Origin: Candidatus Thermoplasmatota archaeon
GTDB taxonomy: Archaea; Thermoplasmatota; E2; DHVEG-1
DNA: 35,478 bases
Assembly: GCA_038884455.1 (NCBI GenBank)
Contig: JAWABU010000017.1
Coordinates: 1 to 35,478 of the forward strand
Direction of reading: 5' to 3'
Of this stretch, positions 8,070-16,718 are shown piece by piece. Numbering within the stretch: the stretch's first letter is position 1; each line of letters begins with the position of its first letter. Below the pieces are notes generated by a model that saw nothing but the letters and a program-made list of their open reading frames with translations, was not told where the DNA came from and did not search any database. Made by a program: the position numbers and the translations under genes.

Positions 8070-8921
8070 ATGCGACGGCATCCTGACTGGTTGAAGGTAC
8101 GGCTTGGAAGTGGTGAAAAATATCATTCCATGAAAGCATTGCTTCGACAGGCAAAACTGCATACTATTTGTGAAGAAGCAAAATGTCCAAATATTGCTGA
8201 ATGTTTTGGCTGTGGTACCGCTGTTTTTCTCATCATGGGTGATGTCTGCACTCGACATTGTTTATACTGTCATGTCAAACATGGTAACCCGTTACCGTTA
8301 AATCCTAATGAACCACATGATGTTGCAAATAGTGTTCGAACCTTAGGTTTAAACTACGTGGTTGTAACGTCGGTTACTCGAGATGATTTGTCTGATGGAG
8401 GTGCACAGTTCTTTTCACAAACAATCGGTGAAATAAAAAAACGTAACCCTGCCTGTGCTGTTGAAGTTCTCATTCCTGATTTTCAGGGTAACGATGATGC
8501 GCTTCGAAGTGTAGTTTTGGCACAACCTGATGTAATTAATCATAACATTGAGGTTGTTGAGGCATTGTTTCCAACGATTCGTCCTCAGGGGGATTATCGT
8601 CGAAGTTTAAAAGTATTAGAAATGATAAAAAAGATCAATCCAAACATGAAGACAAAATCAGGATTTATGGTTGGTCTTGGAGAAACGAATAATCAGATAC
8701 ATGCCACGTTACATGATTTACATGCAGTTCAGGTTGATTTTTTAACCATTGGGCAGTATTTACAACCAACAAAAAACCATGCTGCTGTTGTACGATATTA
8801 TACTCCTCATGAATTTGAAAACTTCAAACAAGCTGCTCGGGCACTTGGTTTTCAACATGTTGAATCAGGTCCGTTAGTTCGAAGCTCGTATCACGCGTCA
8901 CAAGCCTTATCTCTGCGTTAG
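8070..8921 (+). CDS. lipA: Lipoyl synthase (radical SAM)
   Basis: 283 residues from the chosen ATG. An in-frame GTG at 8058 would add four residues, but GGGTG (8056-8060) then sits ideally as the ribosome-binding site for 8070. The enzyme inserts two sulfur atoms into protein-bound octanoyl groups to make lipoyl cofactors. The auxiliary cluster motif C-x4-C-x5-C (Cys34, 39, 45 in ICEEAKCPNIAEC) and the radical SAM motif C-x3-C-x2-C (Cys60, 64, 67 in CTRHCLYC) are both present, as is the C-terminal RSSY signature. It overlaps or abuts the DUF63 gene and precedes the two lipoate-ligase subunit genes. Confidence 0.95.
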   Translation: MRRHPDWLKVRLGSGEKYHSMKALLRQAKLHTICEEAKCPNIAECFGCGTAVFLIMGDVCTRHCLYCHVKHGNPLPLNPNEPHDVANSVRTLGLNYVVVTSVTRDDLSDGGAQFFSQTIGEIKKRNPACAVEVLIPDFQGNDDALRSVVLAQPDVINHNIEVVEALFPTIRPQGDYRRSLKVLEMIKKINPNMKTKSGFMVGLGETNNQIHATLHDLHAVQVDFLTIGQYLQPTKNHAAVVRYYTPHEFENFKQAARALGFQHVESGPLVRSSYHASQALSLR

Positions 8922-8933
8922 ATTCAAAAGAAA

Positions 8934-8946
8934 GGTTATAAAATAG
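8934..8946 (+). promoter_or_regulatory. TATA box of the lplB-lplA operon
   Basis: TTATAAAA (8937-8944), centred 27 nt before the ATG at 8968, implies leaderless transcription of the ligase pair independent of lipA. Confidence 0.6.
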
Positions 8947-8967
8947 GTATTCTGTTTCTTTTGTTGC

Positions 8968-9261
8968 ATGAGCGACATACAGATGCATTCCGTGTATAAA
9001 GTACCAAATGGGAAATTACTCAAAATTTTCTTAACATATAATAAAAATGATAATTGCATTGAGAACATTAAAATCACCGGTGATTTTTTCGCGTATCCTG
9101 AAGAAGCAATTGAACTACTCGAACAAGCATTACAGAAAACTTTCTTTACACAGGATCATGTTTTTAACACGATACGATCTGTCGTGCAAAAACATAATAT
9201 TCAATTCATCGGTTTATCCGCTGATGAATTAACCAAAGGAATTTTGATGTGTGCACCATGA
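8968..9261 (+). CDS. lplB: Lipoate-protein ligase accessory subunit (LplB-like)
   Basis: 97 residues. It matches in size and pattern the C-terminal domain of bacterial LplA, which in Thermoplasma is a separate polypeptide, LplB, needed for the adenylation step. Recognisable features are the opening YKVPNGKLLKIFLTY, the IKITGDFFAYPEEAIELLE helix and the closing HNIQFIGLSADEL. The start lies 27 nt from a TATA box, so the mRNA is probably leaderless. The stop codon overlaps the lplA start (ATGA), implying translational coupling and equal production of the two subunits. Confidence 0.85.
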   Translation: MSDIQMHSVYKVPNGKLLKIFLTYNKNDNCIENIKITGDFFAYPEEAIELLEQALQKTFFTQDHVFNTIRSVVQKHNIQFIGLSADELTKGILMCAP

Positions 9262-10022
9262 GGGAACATTGGCGGTTGGTACAAACAGGATATATGCCTG
9301 CAGCGATGAACATGGCTGTTGATCAGGCGATTCTTGTAGCACATAGTAAAGGTTTGGTTCCACCCACAGTTCGTTTCTACGGATGGAAACCACCAGCGAT
9401 ATCAATTGGTTATTTCCAGGGTTTAACTGAAGAAGTTGATCTTGATTCCTGTAGAAGATACGGTGTTGACTATGTCCGCCGGGTTACGGGCGGGGGTGCT
9501 GTATTTCATGATCAGGAATTGACGTACAGTATTGTCATTTCTGAGACGCATCCACAAATGTCAAAAAACATTTTGGAGAGCTATGGACGTATCTGTGGTG
9601 CGATCATTAAAGGATTGAACATGCTTGGCATTACGGCGACGTATGCACCAATTAACGACATCCTTGTCGATGGTAAAAAAATCTCAGGGAATGCACAGAC
9701 GAGAAAATTTGGTGTTGTTTTGCAGCATGGGACAATTCTTCTGGATGTTGATGTTGAAAAAATGTTTTCGTTGTTAAAAGTTCCCAGTGAGAAAATCAAA
9801 GATAAACTGATCAGTGATGTTAAACAACGGGTAACGTCGGTTCATCATGTTCTCGGCAGAATACGTACCTTTGAACAAGTCGCTCAAGCGATGAAACACG
9901 GTTTTGAGACCGAGTTTTCTGTTCTTTTCGAGGAGCAGCATCTTACACCTGAAGAAAAAACGTTAGCAGAGAAATTTAAAAAAGAGTATTTTTCTGACAG
10001 CCAATGGAATTTTAAACGATGA
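9258..10022 (+). CDS. lplA: Lipoate-protein ligase A, catalytic subunit
   Basis: 254 residues from the ATG that overlaps the lplB stop codon as ATGA; an in-frame GTG at 9249 is the less likely alternative. This is the BPL/LplA/LipB fold. RRVTGGGAVFHDQELTYSIV (from residue 74) carries the lipoyl-binding glycine loop, and DGKKISGNAQ (138-147) carries the catalytic lysine. It activates lipoate or octanoate with ATP and, with LplB, transfers it to carrier-protein lysines (2-oxoacid dehydrogenase E2 or glycine cleavage H protein, neither in this window). With lipA next door and no LipB here, the pair may also supply octanoylated substrate to LipA; that is inference. Confidence 0.93.
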   Translation: MREHWRLVQTGYMPAAMNMAVDQAILVAHSKGLVPPTVRFYGWKPPAISIGYFQGLTEEVDLDSCRRYGVDYVRRVTGGGAVFHDQELTYSIVISETHPQMSKNILESYGRICGAIIKGLNMLGITATYAPINDILVDGKKISGNAQTRKFGVVLQHGTILLDVDVEKMFSLLKVPSEKIKDKLISDVKQRVTSVHHVLGRIRTFEQVAQAMKHGFETEFSVLFEEQHLTPEEKTLAEKFKKEYFSDSQWNFKR

Positions 10023-10095
10023 TGCCTTCTATCCTTTGAGTAACATAGGGTTCATGTACTACCTTGTCTATTCAACGTTGTGGTTTGAGGATCCC

Positions 10096-11901
10096 ATGAG
10101 GTATTCTAGAGTTCTGAGAAAAAAATCGTTTCGCTTGCATCGTCTAGTCATATTGAGTATTATGATCAGTATTTTCCCTCCTCTTGCAAATCATCACTAT
10201 TGCTCTGCTGAACCAGTTCTGATTATCTCCGGACCGACGGAGGTTTTTGAACAATCACAGGTTACCTTTACCGTGACGCTTGATGGAACTCCTGTTCAAG
10301 CACGGGTTGTCTTCGGGGATGGTTTACAAATTCGTTATTCCAATAGTACAACTGGCGAGGTTCTTTTTACAACTCCTGCAGTGTCCACAGATTCTTCATG
10401 GTTTGTCGTTACAGCAAGTGTCGCTGGATCAATCTATGCATACCATTCGATACTTGTTCGAAATCGAACAAACATTCTTGACATTCATCTCTCAACAAAT
10501 TCACCTAATGAGCTTGAATCATTTACAGTTACTATTACCAATCAGGGAACCCCGGTATCAGATGCGTCTGTCTGGTTTCATAATACTGTTCAAACCACAA
10601 ATACCCATGGTCAAGTTGTTTTTACAGCACCTGATGTTCTCGTGACAACCTCGATGGGTTTGTCAGTTAATAAAACAGGTTTTTCATCACGAACACAGAT
10701 GGTCACCATAAAAAATACGAACCAAGGTCTTCAGTTCATGCAGATCATCATTCCTATGATTGTAGAACCAGGGCAGCACAGCATTCCTGTTCATGTTGTT
10801 GGATTAACAGGTGGAATTGATCATGCAGAGGTGAACGTCTCTTATGAAGGAATTCACCTTCAGACAGTATACACCAATCAAGATGGTTATGCTCTGATCA
10901 ATGCCCCGATATTCCATCATACTGATTTTTTTTCTGTTTCTGTTCGAAAACAGGGATACCGAACACTTCAGGGTGTCCAGACCATTAACCTTACTCTTTT
11001 TGAACGTACGTTAGAACATGATCTGATCATGACCCTGTTTCCATCTGAAGTAATCGAAGGTGATACAGTTACTGTTCAAATCACCGATGCGTTTTCTCGA
11101 GGTGTTTCCGGTGTTTCACTTTGGCGTGATGGAAATCTCCTTGAATCTACAACCGATGCACAAGGCATGGCTATCCTTGTAACTCCTTCGGTCTATGCCG
11201 ATCATGAAATCTATATCTATGGTATCATGCAAGGATACAATTTTGTACAAGGAAGTATCACAGTCAGAAATCGAATACAAGCAGAGGATGGACTTCAAAT
11301 ACGGGTTACCTCAACGATTCATGAATCCACAGTTTTTTCAGTCATACTTCTCGATAGCAACAGTCAACCGGTGACAGATGTCCTTGTAACCTTCAATCAG
11401 AAAAAACAAAAATCAGATGCAAATGGAATTGTTTCTTTCATAGCACCTGCTGTTGTACAAAATACGGTGTATACTATCTATGCAGAAAAAGCAGGGTATC
11501 TTCCTGCATCAATTTCTGTTGAAATCATCAACACAACAACGAGTTATGGTGATACTGCGCATGATCTTGTTATCTTAGTCATCCCTGTGGTTCTTGAACA
11601 TGAACAATTTCAAATCATCGTCAAAGATGCAGCAGGTTTGCCAGTCAGTGCTGCCCAAATCCGCTTTCTTGATACTGTTTTTACAACAGATGCATTTGGT
11701 ACGGTTGTTCTCACAGCGCCTGCGGTTGATTCAGATCAGGTAAAAACAATTGTCGCTTTTAAAGCAGGCTATCATTCAACCCAACAAACCATACTCATAA
11801 AAAATTCATCTGAATTTCCATATTGGTTTCTCGTTGTCATTATCATCGGTATTCTGAGCATCGGTATCATTGTTTATCTTCGTTTTAACCGATTGTCTTA
11901 A
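10096..11901 (+). CDS. Secreted, membrane-anchored protein with six Ig-like repeats
   Basis: 601 residues from the ATG at 10096, preceded by a TTTGAGGAT ribosome-binding-like stretch; in-frame starts further up (10054, TTG 10036) place extra residues before the signal peptide. A basic N-terminus and a hydrophobic core (LVILSIMISIF) form the signal. Six tandem beta-sandwich repeats of about 85-95 residues follow, each with the pattern 'PV.DA.V.F......T...G...FTAP......' and ending with a 'K.GY......V.I.N' strand, as in carboxypeptidase-regulatory/Big-type domains. A C-terminal transmembrane helix (FPYWFLVVIIIGILSIGII) and a short basic tail anchor it. The role is presumably at the cell surface (adhesion or envelope). 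It ends convergently, overlapping the radical SAM gene by 4 nt. Confidence 0.85.
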   Translation: MRYSRVLRKKSFRLHRLVILSIMISIFPPLANHHYCSAEPVLIISGPTEVFEQSQVTFTVTLDGTPVQARVVFGDGLQIRYSNSTTGEVLFTTPAVSTDSSWFVVTASVAGSIYAYHSILVRNRTNILDIHLSTNSPNELESFTVTITNQGTPVSDASVWFHNTVQTTNTHGQVVFTAPDVLVTTSMGLSVNKTGFSSRTQMVTIKNTNQGLQFMQIIIPMIVEPGQHSIPVHVVGLTGGIDHAEVNVSYEGIHLQTVYTNQDGYALINAPIFHHTDFFSVSVRKQGYRTLQGVQTINLTLFERTLEHDLIMTLFPSEVIEGDTVTVQITDAFSRGVSGVSLWRDGNLLESTTDAQGMAILVTPSVYADHEIYIYGIMQGYNFVQGSITVRNRIQAEDGLQIRVTSTIHESTVFSVILLDSNSQPVTDVLVTFNQKKQKSDANGIVSFIAPAVVQNTVYTIYAEKAGYLPASISVEIINTTTSYGDTAHDLVILVIPVVLEHEQFQIIVKDAAGLPVSAAQIRFLDTVFTTDAFGTVVLTAPAVDSDQVKTIVAFKAGYHSTQQTILIKNSSEFPYWFLVVIIIGILSIGIIVYLRFNRLS

Positions 11902-12887
11902 TAACAATGAAGACCGAGTTGTTCAGCAAGCAAAGTTACATGAGTGTATTCTTTTGAAGATATCGGTCGTGCGATATCTGGATAGTTTGATGCCTGGTAA
12001 CAGGGGCGATATTGATCCATGATATTGACCATACACTGAGGAATATTGTTTGCAATCCACCGGAGAATCTGCTTTGAACAACACTGAACGTGAGATGGCA
12101 GGATCAGATGGCGGACAATTACCTCACCCTGATGGTAGGCGATTCGATGATTTCGTTTCACCATGCGAAGATACGTTGTACTTTGTGATAATCGCTCTGC
12201 ACACCTATTATTTCCATATTTAAAATCAGTGAGATAGACATCGACAATTCCTTGAAGAAGTTTCATGGTTTCCCGAGAACAATACATGTTTGAATTCCAA
12301 ATCATGGGAATATTTGTTGTCGTATATTTCAGAACCGATAGTATATAGGGAAGATGTGATGTTGGTTCACCTCCGACCCAATTCACATTTTTTGCGTTTT
12401 GGTGATACCGCAATGAGATACGTTCAGCAAGTTTTTGTGGTTCGAGTATAGTACCACAGATCTGCTGGCTGATATCATAGTTTTGGCAAAATACACATCG
12501 AAACGTACAACCTGAGAAAAAAATCGTATATGATGGAATTAAATCTGGCTCTTCTCCGTAATGGAGAAACTCAGATGCAATAGCGGTGTGTCGCACACCA
12601 CAAAATCCTGCTGTTTTTGTACGATCAACCAGACATCGATGCTCGCAAAAGATACATTTCATAAAAATGCGTGATGCGAGTTCGATTTTAAGGTCAAGCA
12701 AGGTCTGCTGATGAGAAAACGTTGTTGGTCTCTGAGTAAAAGCTCTCTCATGCTTTTTCCAAAGGCTTTTTGTTGATTCAGATTTCGAAAAACATACAGG
12801 TATATTTTTCGTCTGGAAAAAATATGCCGGTGTATCGTTTTCCAAAATGTCGTAATACCGTTTCAAAATGAATCGAGCATTCGTCAT
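11898..12887 (-). CDS. Radical SAM protein, PflA/PflX-like (COG1313-type)
   Basis: 329 residues. The radical SAM cluster motif is SGCTFRCVFCQNYDIS (C-x3-C-x2-C), followed by a WVGGEPTSHLPYIL glycine motif and VDVYLTDFKYGN, as in the uncharacterised PflX-like relatives of pyruvate formate-lyase activating enzyme. An additional cysteine set lies upstream (CIFCEHRCLVDRTKTAGFCG), a feature of this subgroup, possibly binding a second cluster. The C-terminal part has MVNIMDQYRPCYQA. The substrate is unknown and no glycyl-radical enzyme is in the window. Its stop overlaps the stop of the facing surface-protein gene by 3-4 nt. It appears monocistronic. Confidence 0.87.
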   Translation of the reverse strand: MTNARFILKRYYDILENDTPAYFFQTKNIPVCFSKSESTKSLWKKHERAFTQRPTTFSHQQTLLDLKIELASRIFMKCIFCEHRCLVDRTKTAGFCGVRHTAIASEFLHYGEEPDLIPSYTIFFSGCTFRCVFCQNYDISQQICGTILEPQKLAERISLRYHQNAKNVNWVGGEPTSHLPYILSVLKYTTTNIPMIWNSNMYCSRETMKLLQGIVDVYLTDFKYGNNRCAERLSQSTTYLRMVKRNHRIAYHQGEVIVRHLILPSHVQCCSKQILRWIANNIPQCMVNIMDQYRPCYQASNYPDIARPISSKEYTHVTLLAEQLGLHCY

Positions 12888-12946
12888 GGATCATACTCGT
12901 TTTATTGTTACTTTGAATATACTCTCAGTTCAAGAATTTTTTTCAG

Positions 12947-13771
12947 TTATTCGTGGATTTGATATGGGCGAAGTAATGGTCGAAGATCAAAATTCAACCA
13001 GGGAAGAACGATCATCAAGCCAAAGATAGGCTTGGGCAAGATGCGTGGCCTGTTCCAATAATTTCGACTCCACGTATTTAATGCGGAGAGGAAGAAAAAT
13101 GAGTTGATTTTATTTCGAATAAAATTATTCTGTGAGATTGTATTTTCATTACACCACATAATAAGTCCCAGACCAAGTTCTGTGTTATACGCAAAGGTGT
13201 TGCCATAAATCGTGTTATATGATCCTGCTGAAAAAATCGTTCCATTACGATTCTTTGTGATGATATTTTCCGATAGAATGTTATGTTCGCAGAAATCTGA
13301 AAAGTTGATTCCAGCACCAGTGTTTTCTGTGATGATATTGTTTGAAATCGTTACATTTGTCATGCGGTTTTTCACAGAAATACCGGTTGTTCCATGAGTG
13401 ATGGTAAAACCAGAGATATTTACTCCTGATGATCGAATAGTGACAACATCACCAGTGTAACTTCCATCTATAACCGTTGTTTGTTTGTTCTCGCCTATAA
13501 GATTAATTCGTATAGGAATAACAACACATTCAAAATACGGCGAGGAATCATCAAAGACAAACACAGTATCGCCGATTGCTGCTGCAACTATCGCGTCGTT
13601 AATACTGCTATAATTTCCAGGACCTGTTCCGCCCACATACAGCGTTGTTGGGTTGACTCTTGGTGGAGTTTGTTCGATTATATGAACGCTTCGTCCCACA
13701 GGGCTTACTGTTGAAAATATAAATGCAATGCACAGAAGTATGATACCTTTTTTTAATAATCGTTTCTCCAT
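12947..13771 (-). CDS. Secreted right-handed beta-helix (NosD-like) protein
   Basis: 274 residues. A signal peptide (KRLLKKGIILLCIAFIFSTV) is followed by LYVGGTGPGNYSSINDAI, the usual start of NosD/pectate-lyase-like beta-helix repeats in archaeal surface proteins. About six rungs follow, with the recurring 'N.I..N..G' pattern (NNIITENTGAGI, ENIITKNRNGTI, GNTFAYNTELGL, QNNFIRNKINSF) and an N-Y-W-N-R cap typical of the NosD family. A GGGAGGAAT ribosome-binding site precedes the ATG, and a TATA-like ATTTATTATATAAAT lies at 13817-13831. It probably acts outside the cell; ligand or carbohydrate binding is possible. No anchor is visible after the repeats. Confidence 0.85.
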   Translation of the reverse strand: MEKRLLKKGIILLCIAFIFSTVSPVGRSVHIIEQTPPRVNPTTLYVGGTGPGNYSSINDAIVAAAIGDTVFVFDDSSPYFECVVIPIRINLIGENKQTTVIDGSYTGDVVTIRSSGVNISGFTITHGTTGISVKNRMTNVTISNNIITENTGAGINFSDFCEHNILSENIITKNRNGTIFSAGSYNTIYGNTFAYNTELGLGLIMWCNENTISQNNFIRNKINSFFFLSALNTWSRNYWNRPRILPKPIFGLMIVLPWLNFDLRPLLRPYQIHE

Positions 13772-13856
13772 AGTATCGTATTCCTCCCTGCAGGTGGCTG
13801 AGAAGAAAGAAACGATATTTATTATATAAATAGTTATGTGTGGTATACTTCAGCTC

Positions 13857-14639
13857 TTAGAACGTATCGTTTTCAAGATATTTTTCAATAGCAAGTTCCA
13901 TGCCATCGCGAGCAGCAATGATAGGTATGTTGAGTTTTTTCGATAAGGTTTCAGCAATCTCCCAGGGTTTTCCCCGGGTGATGCTCATACCGAAATGTGT
14001 CAGGATCCCAAGTTTTGGTTTATTGCGTGTAAGTATTCTCTCAGCATCAGCAAGTGAGAGATGTTGTATTTCTTTTTTGCTCTCAGAAAGCACAACATTG
14101 ACAATCAGGATATCTCCAGGGTAATACGTTTCGAGATCATTGAAATACGCCGTGTCAGTAATCAAGGAAAGTATGCCCTTCTTTGTTTGAAAATTAAATC
14201 CGTATGTTTCAACGCCATGCTGATGGCGAACTGGTGTTTCAAAGGTTACCGTTCCAACACGGTAGATTCCTTTTTCGTGTAAGATTTCAAATCGTTGCAC
14301 TTGATTACGAAAACAGCGAAAAACTACAGGATCGTCATCGACTGCATCTGAAGGGACAAAAACCACTCCTTTCTTAGTATAACCTCCGTTGGTCATCGCT
14401 TCAATCATAATGTTCATATCATTAGAATGGTCTAGATGACGATGAGAAAGTACTATGCCGTCGAGATCCATAGGGTTGAGTTTTGGTTTACTTGTGAGAC
14501 AGTGGACAAGACAACCAGGACCAGGATCAATTAAGATATTTGTGCCATCTACCGACAACCAGAGTCCTCCTGAAGCTCTGAGTTGTTTTGTAACGACGAA
14601 CCGTGCACCTGCAGTTCCAAGAAATTTAATGGTATTCAT
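13857..14639 (-). CDS. Metallo-beta-lactamase-fold hydrolase
   Basis: 260 residues. The N-terminal KFLGTAGARF and ILIDPGPG strands lead to the metal-binding LSHRHLDHSND (HxHxDH). Further ligand histidines are likely in RHQHGVETYGF and LTHFGMS, with the central Asp in LITDTAYF. The layout resembles the RNase Z/PhnP/UlaG-like branch rather than true beta-lactamases. It is a soluble cytoplasmic enzyme. The substrate cannot be assigned from the sequence; a phosphodiester or lactone is plausible. It is divergent from the AGT-EndoV fusion gene with a 72-bp gap, so they could share regulation, but no common function is evident. Confidence 0.87.
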   Translation of the reverse strand: MNTIKFLGTAGARFVVTKQLRASGGLWLSVDGTNILIDPGPGCLVHCLTSKPKLNPMDLDGIVLSHRHLDHSNDMNIMIEAMTNGGYTKKGVVFVPSDAVDDDPVVFRCFRNQVQRFEILHEKGIYRVGTVTFETPVRHQHGVETYGFNFQTKKGILSLITDTAYFNDLETYYPGDILIVNVVLSESKKEIQHLSLADAERILTRNKPKLGILTHFGMSITRGKPWEIAETLSKKLNIPIIAARDGMELAIEKYLENDTF

Positions 14640-14680
14640 ATGATCAACAGTAAGTTTTTTTTGTTTGTACCATGAACACT

Positions 14681-14688
14681 TTTATTAA
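14681..14688 (+). promoter_or_regulatory. TATA box of the AGT-EndoV gene
   Basis: TTTATTAA centred 27-28 nt upstream of the ATG at 14712 predicts a leaderless transcript. Confidence 0.5.
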
Positions 14689-14711
14689 TCTGGCAAAGCT
14701 ATTATTGCTTT

Positions 14712-15650
14712 ATGAATCTTTTTCAGTATACCTATAATTTAGTCAGACAAATTCCCTTTGGGAAATTATCAACGTATGGTGCTATTGCTTGTGCTCTTGG
14801 CGACAGGATTGCATCCCGTGCTGTTGGGTATATGATGCATCAGAATCCTGATCCTGATACGATGCCGTGTTTTAAGATTGTCCATGCAGATGGTCGTCTT
14901 GGTGGTTTTGGCAGGGGGATGCCGGATAAGATTCGTCGACTTACTGCAGAAGGCATCAGTGTGGCCAAAGGGAGAATCGTTGATTTTAACCATGTTTTTT
15001 TTGATGATTTTAAAACCGAGTATCCCCTGCAGCAATGTCAGGCTGCTCAGAGAAAACTTGCACAAAGAGTAGTACTCGATGATGACTTTTCTGAAATATC
15101 CACTGTTGCTGGCATTGATGTAGCGTATCCACAACAGGCATTTGATGTTGCGTGCGGTGCATATGTTCTTATGGAGTATCCAACAGCGGAAATTCTCGAA
15201 ACAGCAACTGTGTTTCAACAAACGTTTTTCCCGTATATTCCATCGTATCTTGCGTATCGTGAGCTTCCGGTAATCGAAGCGTTACTGAAAAAAATAAAGA
15301 CGAAACCATCGGTTTTTCTCTTTGACGGTAACGGTGTTGTCCATCCTAGAGGCTGCGGATTAGCATCCCATGTCGGCGTTCTGTTTAATGTCCCGAGTGT
15401 TGGTGTGGCAAAAAAGCGATATTCTTTTGATATTGAGAAGAATGAGGTGACCTTGGAAAGAAGACCAGCGTGTACAGAACTCGTTCTTTCGGCTCAGGCG
15501 TCAAAACCAGTCATTGTCTCTCCAGGTCATCGGGTCTCATTATCAACGTGTGTTTCTCTGGTGAAACAACTGAGCACGTATAATTATCCTGAACCACTGC
15601 GTCAGGCGCACATTCTTGCGAAAAAAATGTTACTCATGCAGCAGCGGTAA
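14712..15650 (+). CDS. O6-alkylguanine-DNA alkyltransferase-endonuclease V fusion
   Basis: 312 residues, two DNA-repair domains. Residues 1-90 form the DNA-binding/active-site half of O6-alkylguanine alkyltransferase: QIPFGKLSTYGAIA helix-turn-helix, arginine-finger SRAVG and MPCFKIV with acceptor Cys53. The usual PCHR motif is here PCFK, so the activating His is Phe. Residues 110-312 are endonuclease V (cuts next to deaminated bases such as hypoxanthine), with catalytic Asp136 (AGIDVAY), Glu184 (YRELP) and Asp205 (FDGNGVVHPRGCG) intact. A fusion of this order was characterised from Ferroplasma acidarmanus. The start lies 27-28 nt from a TATA box. The 3' end overlaps dtdA by 21 nt tail to tail. 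Confidence 0.94.
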   Translation: MNLFQYTYNLVRQIPFGKLSTYGAIACALGDRIASRAVGYMMHQNPDPDTMPCFKIVHADGRLGGFGRGMPDKIRRLTAEGISVAKGRIVDFNHVFFDDFKTEYPLQQCQAAQRKLAQRVVLDDDFSEISTVAGIDVAYPQQAFDVACGAYVLMEYPTAEILETATVFQQTFFPYIPSYLAYRELPVIEALLKKIKTKPSVFLFDGNGVVHPRGCGLASHVGVLFNVPSVGVAKKRYSFDIEKNEVTLERRPACTELVLSAQASKPVIVSPGHRVSLSTCVSLVKQLSTYNYPEPLRQAHILAKKMLLMQQR

Positions 15651-16508
15651 TTCGTTACTTGAGAAAACCTTGATTCCTTGATCTTCGCACCATTTCTTAT
15701 ATAGTCGGATTTGTGCTTTTTTTAAAGATTTTCTATGAAGATATACACCGCATACATTCGGTGTTGCTTGCAATGCTAAATCAAATAAGAGATAGTCGCT
15801 TTCGTCTCCCTTCAGATGGTAGGATGGGATCATATGGCCAAAGGCAACGTTTTTTTCAAAAATAATCTCAGTGAATCTGGGTGCATAATGTCCTCCGCCT
15901 ATGCCGATGAGAACAGGGATATCTTGTGACATATCTGCTTCAGTATGATACGATGAGAATAGTTCAAGTAGCGATTGTGCAATGATGGCTCCTGGTTCTT
16001 TGTGGTGCCATTCTGTTTCAGTACTTCCAACCTCGGTAAAGAGGGTTGGTGTTTGAAGATAGGGACCATGATGGGTGACTTCATAGCAAACTTGATGAGG
16101 AAGTGTGGTTTGATCTTTATTTTTTTTGATGAGTCGTAACAGCTGGGTCATAAGGCGTGGTGAGGCTGGTACCAGTGTTTGCGGTGTTCCGCCATAATCT
16201 GCTGTTGCGTAGTTTCCGACAGGATGGGTCGTGAGGGTTGGTTCACCGGTTTTTGCTCGATGTCGTGTAATAAAAATAATTTGTGTTGGGGCGACATTCA
16301 GTTTTTCTTTGAGTGTTTGATCGATGTTTTCCTGCCTGATGGTTCTTCCAGATATGGTAACAAGATATATGTCATGCATGTCTGCATGTTGATAAACTGG
16401 CTGATCATTAAAAACAGTGATTGCATTCCATGTAGCTTGCTCCAACAGATTGTTTTTAATATTGAGCCCTGCAGGGTCTTCTGTAGATGCGATGAGAACG
16501 ACAACCAT
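15630..16508 (-). CDS. dtdA: D-aminoacyl-tRNA deacylase, archaeal type (DTD2)
   Basis: 292 residues. It hydrolyses D-amino acids mischarged on tRNA, a translation quality-control step; archaea and plants use this fold, unrelated to bacterial Dtd. Family hallmarks: the N-terminal VVLIASTEDPAGLNI, IIFITRHRAKTGEPTLTTHPVGN, VCYEVTHHGPYLQTPTLFTEVGSTE and IGIGGGHYAPRFTEI with conserved His residues. The length matches the family. Its 3' end overlaps the endonuclease V end by 21 nt. A 46-codon gene lies 46 nt upstream on the same strand with a promoter, so the two probably form a short operon. Confidence 0.94.
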   Translation of the reverse strand: MVVVLIASTEDPAGLNIKNNLLEQATWNAITVFNDQPVYQHADMHDIYLVTISGRTIRQENIDQTLKEKLNVAPTQIIFITRHRAKTGEPTLTTHPVGNYATADYGGTPQTLVPASPRLMTQLLRLIKKNKDQTTLPHQVCYEVTHHGPYLQTPTLFTEVGSTETEWHHKEPGAIIAQSLLELFSSYHTEADMSQDIPVLIGIGGGHYAPRFTEIIFEKNVAFGHMIPSYHLKGDESDYLLFDLALQATPNVCGVYLHRKSLKKAQIRLYKKWCEDQGIKVFSSNELPLLHE

Positions 16509-16554
16509 TGCACGTCGGAAACAAGTGCAGGGTTTTGTAGTTTACGACGGTTTT

Positions 16555-16695
16555 TTATTCTTGGTTTTTGACAGCTTGTTTTAGCCGGTCGTATTTGACG
16601 AGAAAACGGATTCGGTCGTTCACGGTGCAGACTTTTGCGATGAATTGAAGTTCGTTTGCTTCTTCTTCTGTTGAAAGGAGTCCAATAACTATCAT
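16555..16695 (-). CDS. Small 46-residue protein upstream of dtdA
   Basis: A short reading frame beginning MIVIGLLSTEEEANELQFIA, 46 residues, with a charged helical middle and a basic end (KYDRLKQAVKNQE). It has a hydrophobic N-terminal strand and one cysteine. Support: its ATG lies 28-29 nt from a clear TATA box (TTTATAAG on this strand, 16720-16727), matching the leaderless pattern of other genes here, and it would be the first gene of an operon with dtdA, whose start lies 46 nt downstream. No family is recognised. It could alternatively be an untranslated leader, but the composition looks coding. Confidence 0.55.
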   Translation of the reverse strand: MIVIGLLSTEEEANELQFIAKVCTVNDRIRFLVKYDRLKQAVKNQE

Positions 16696-16718
16696 ACAAT
16701 ATATGCTGTCAGTTTTAT

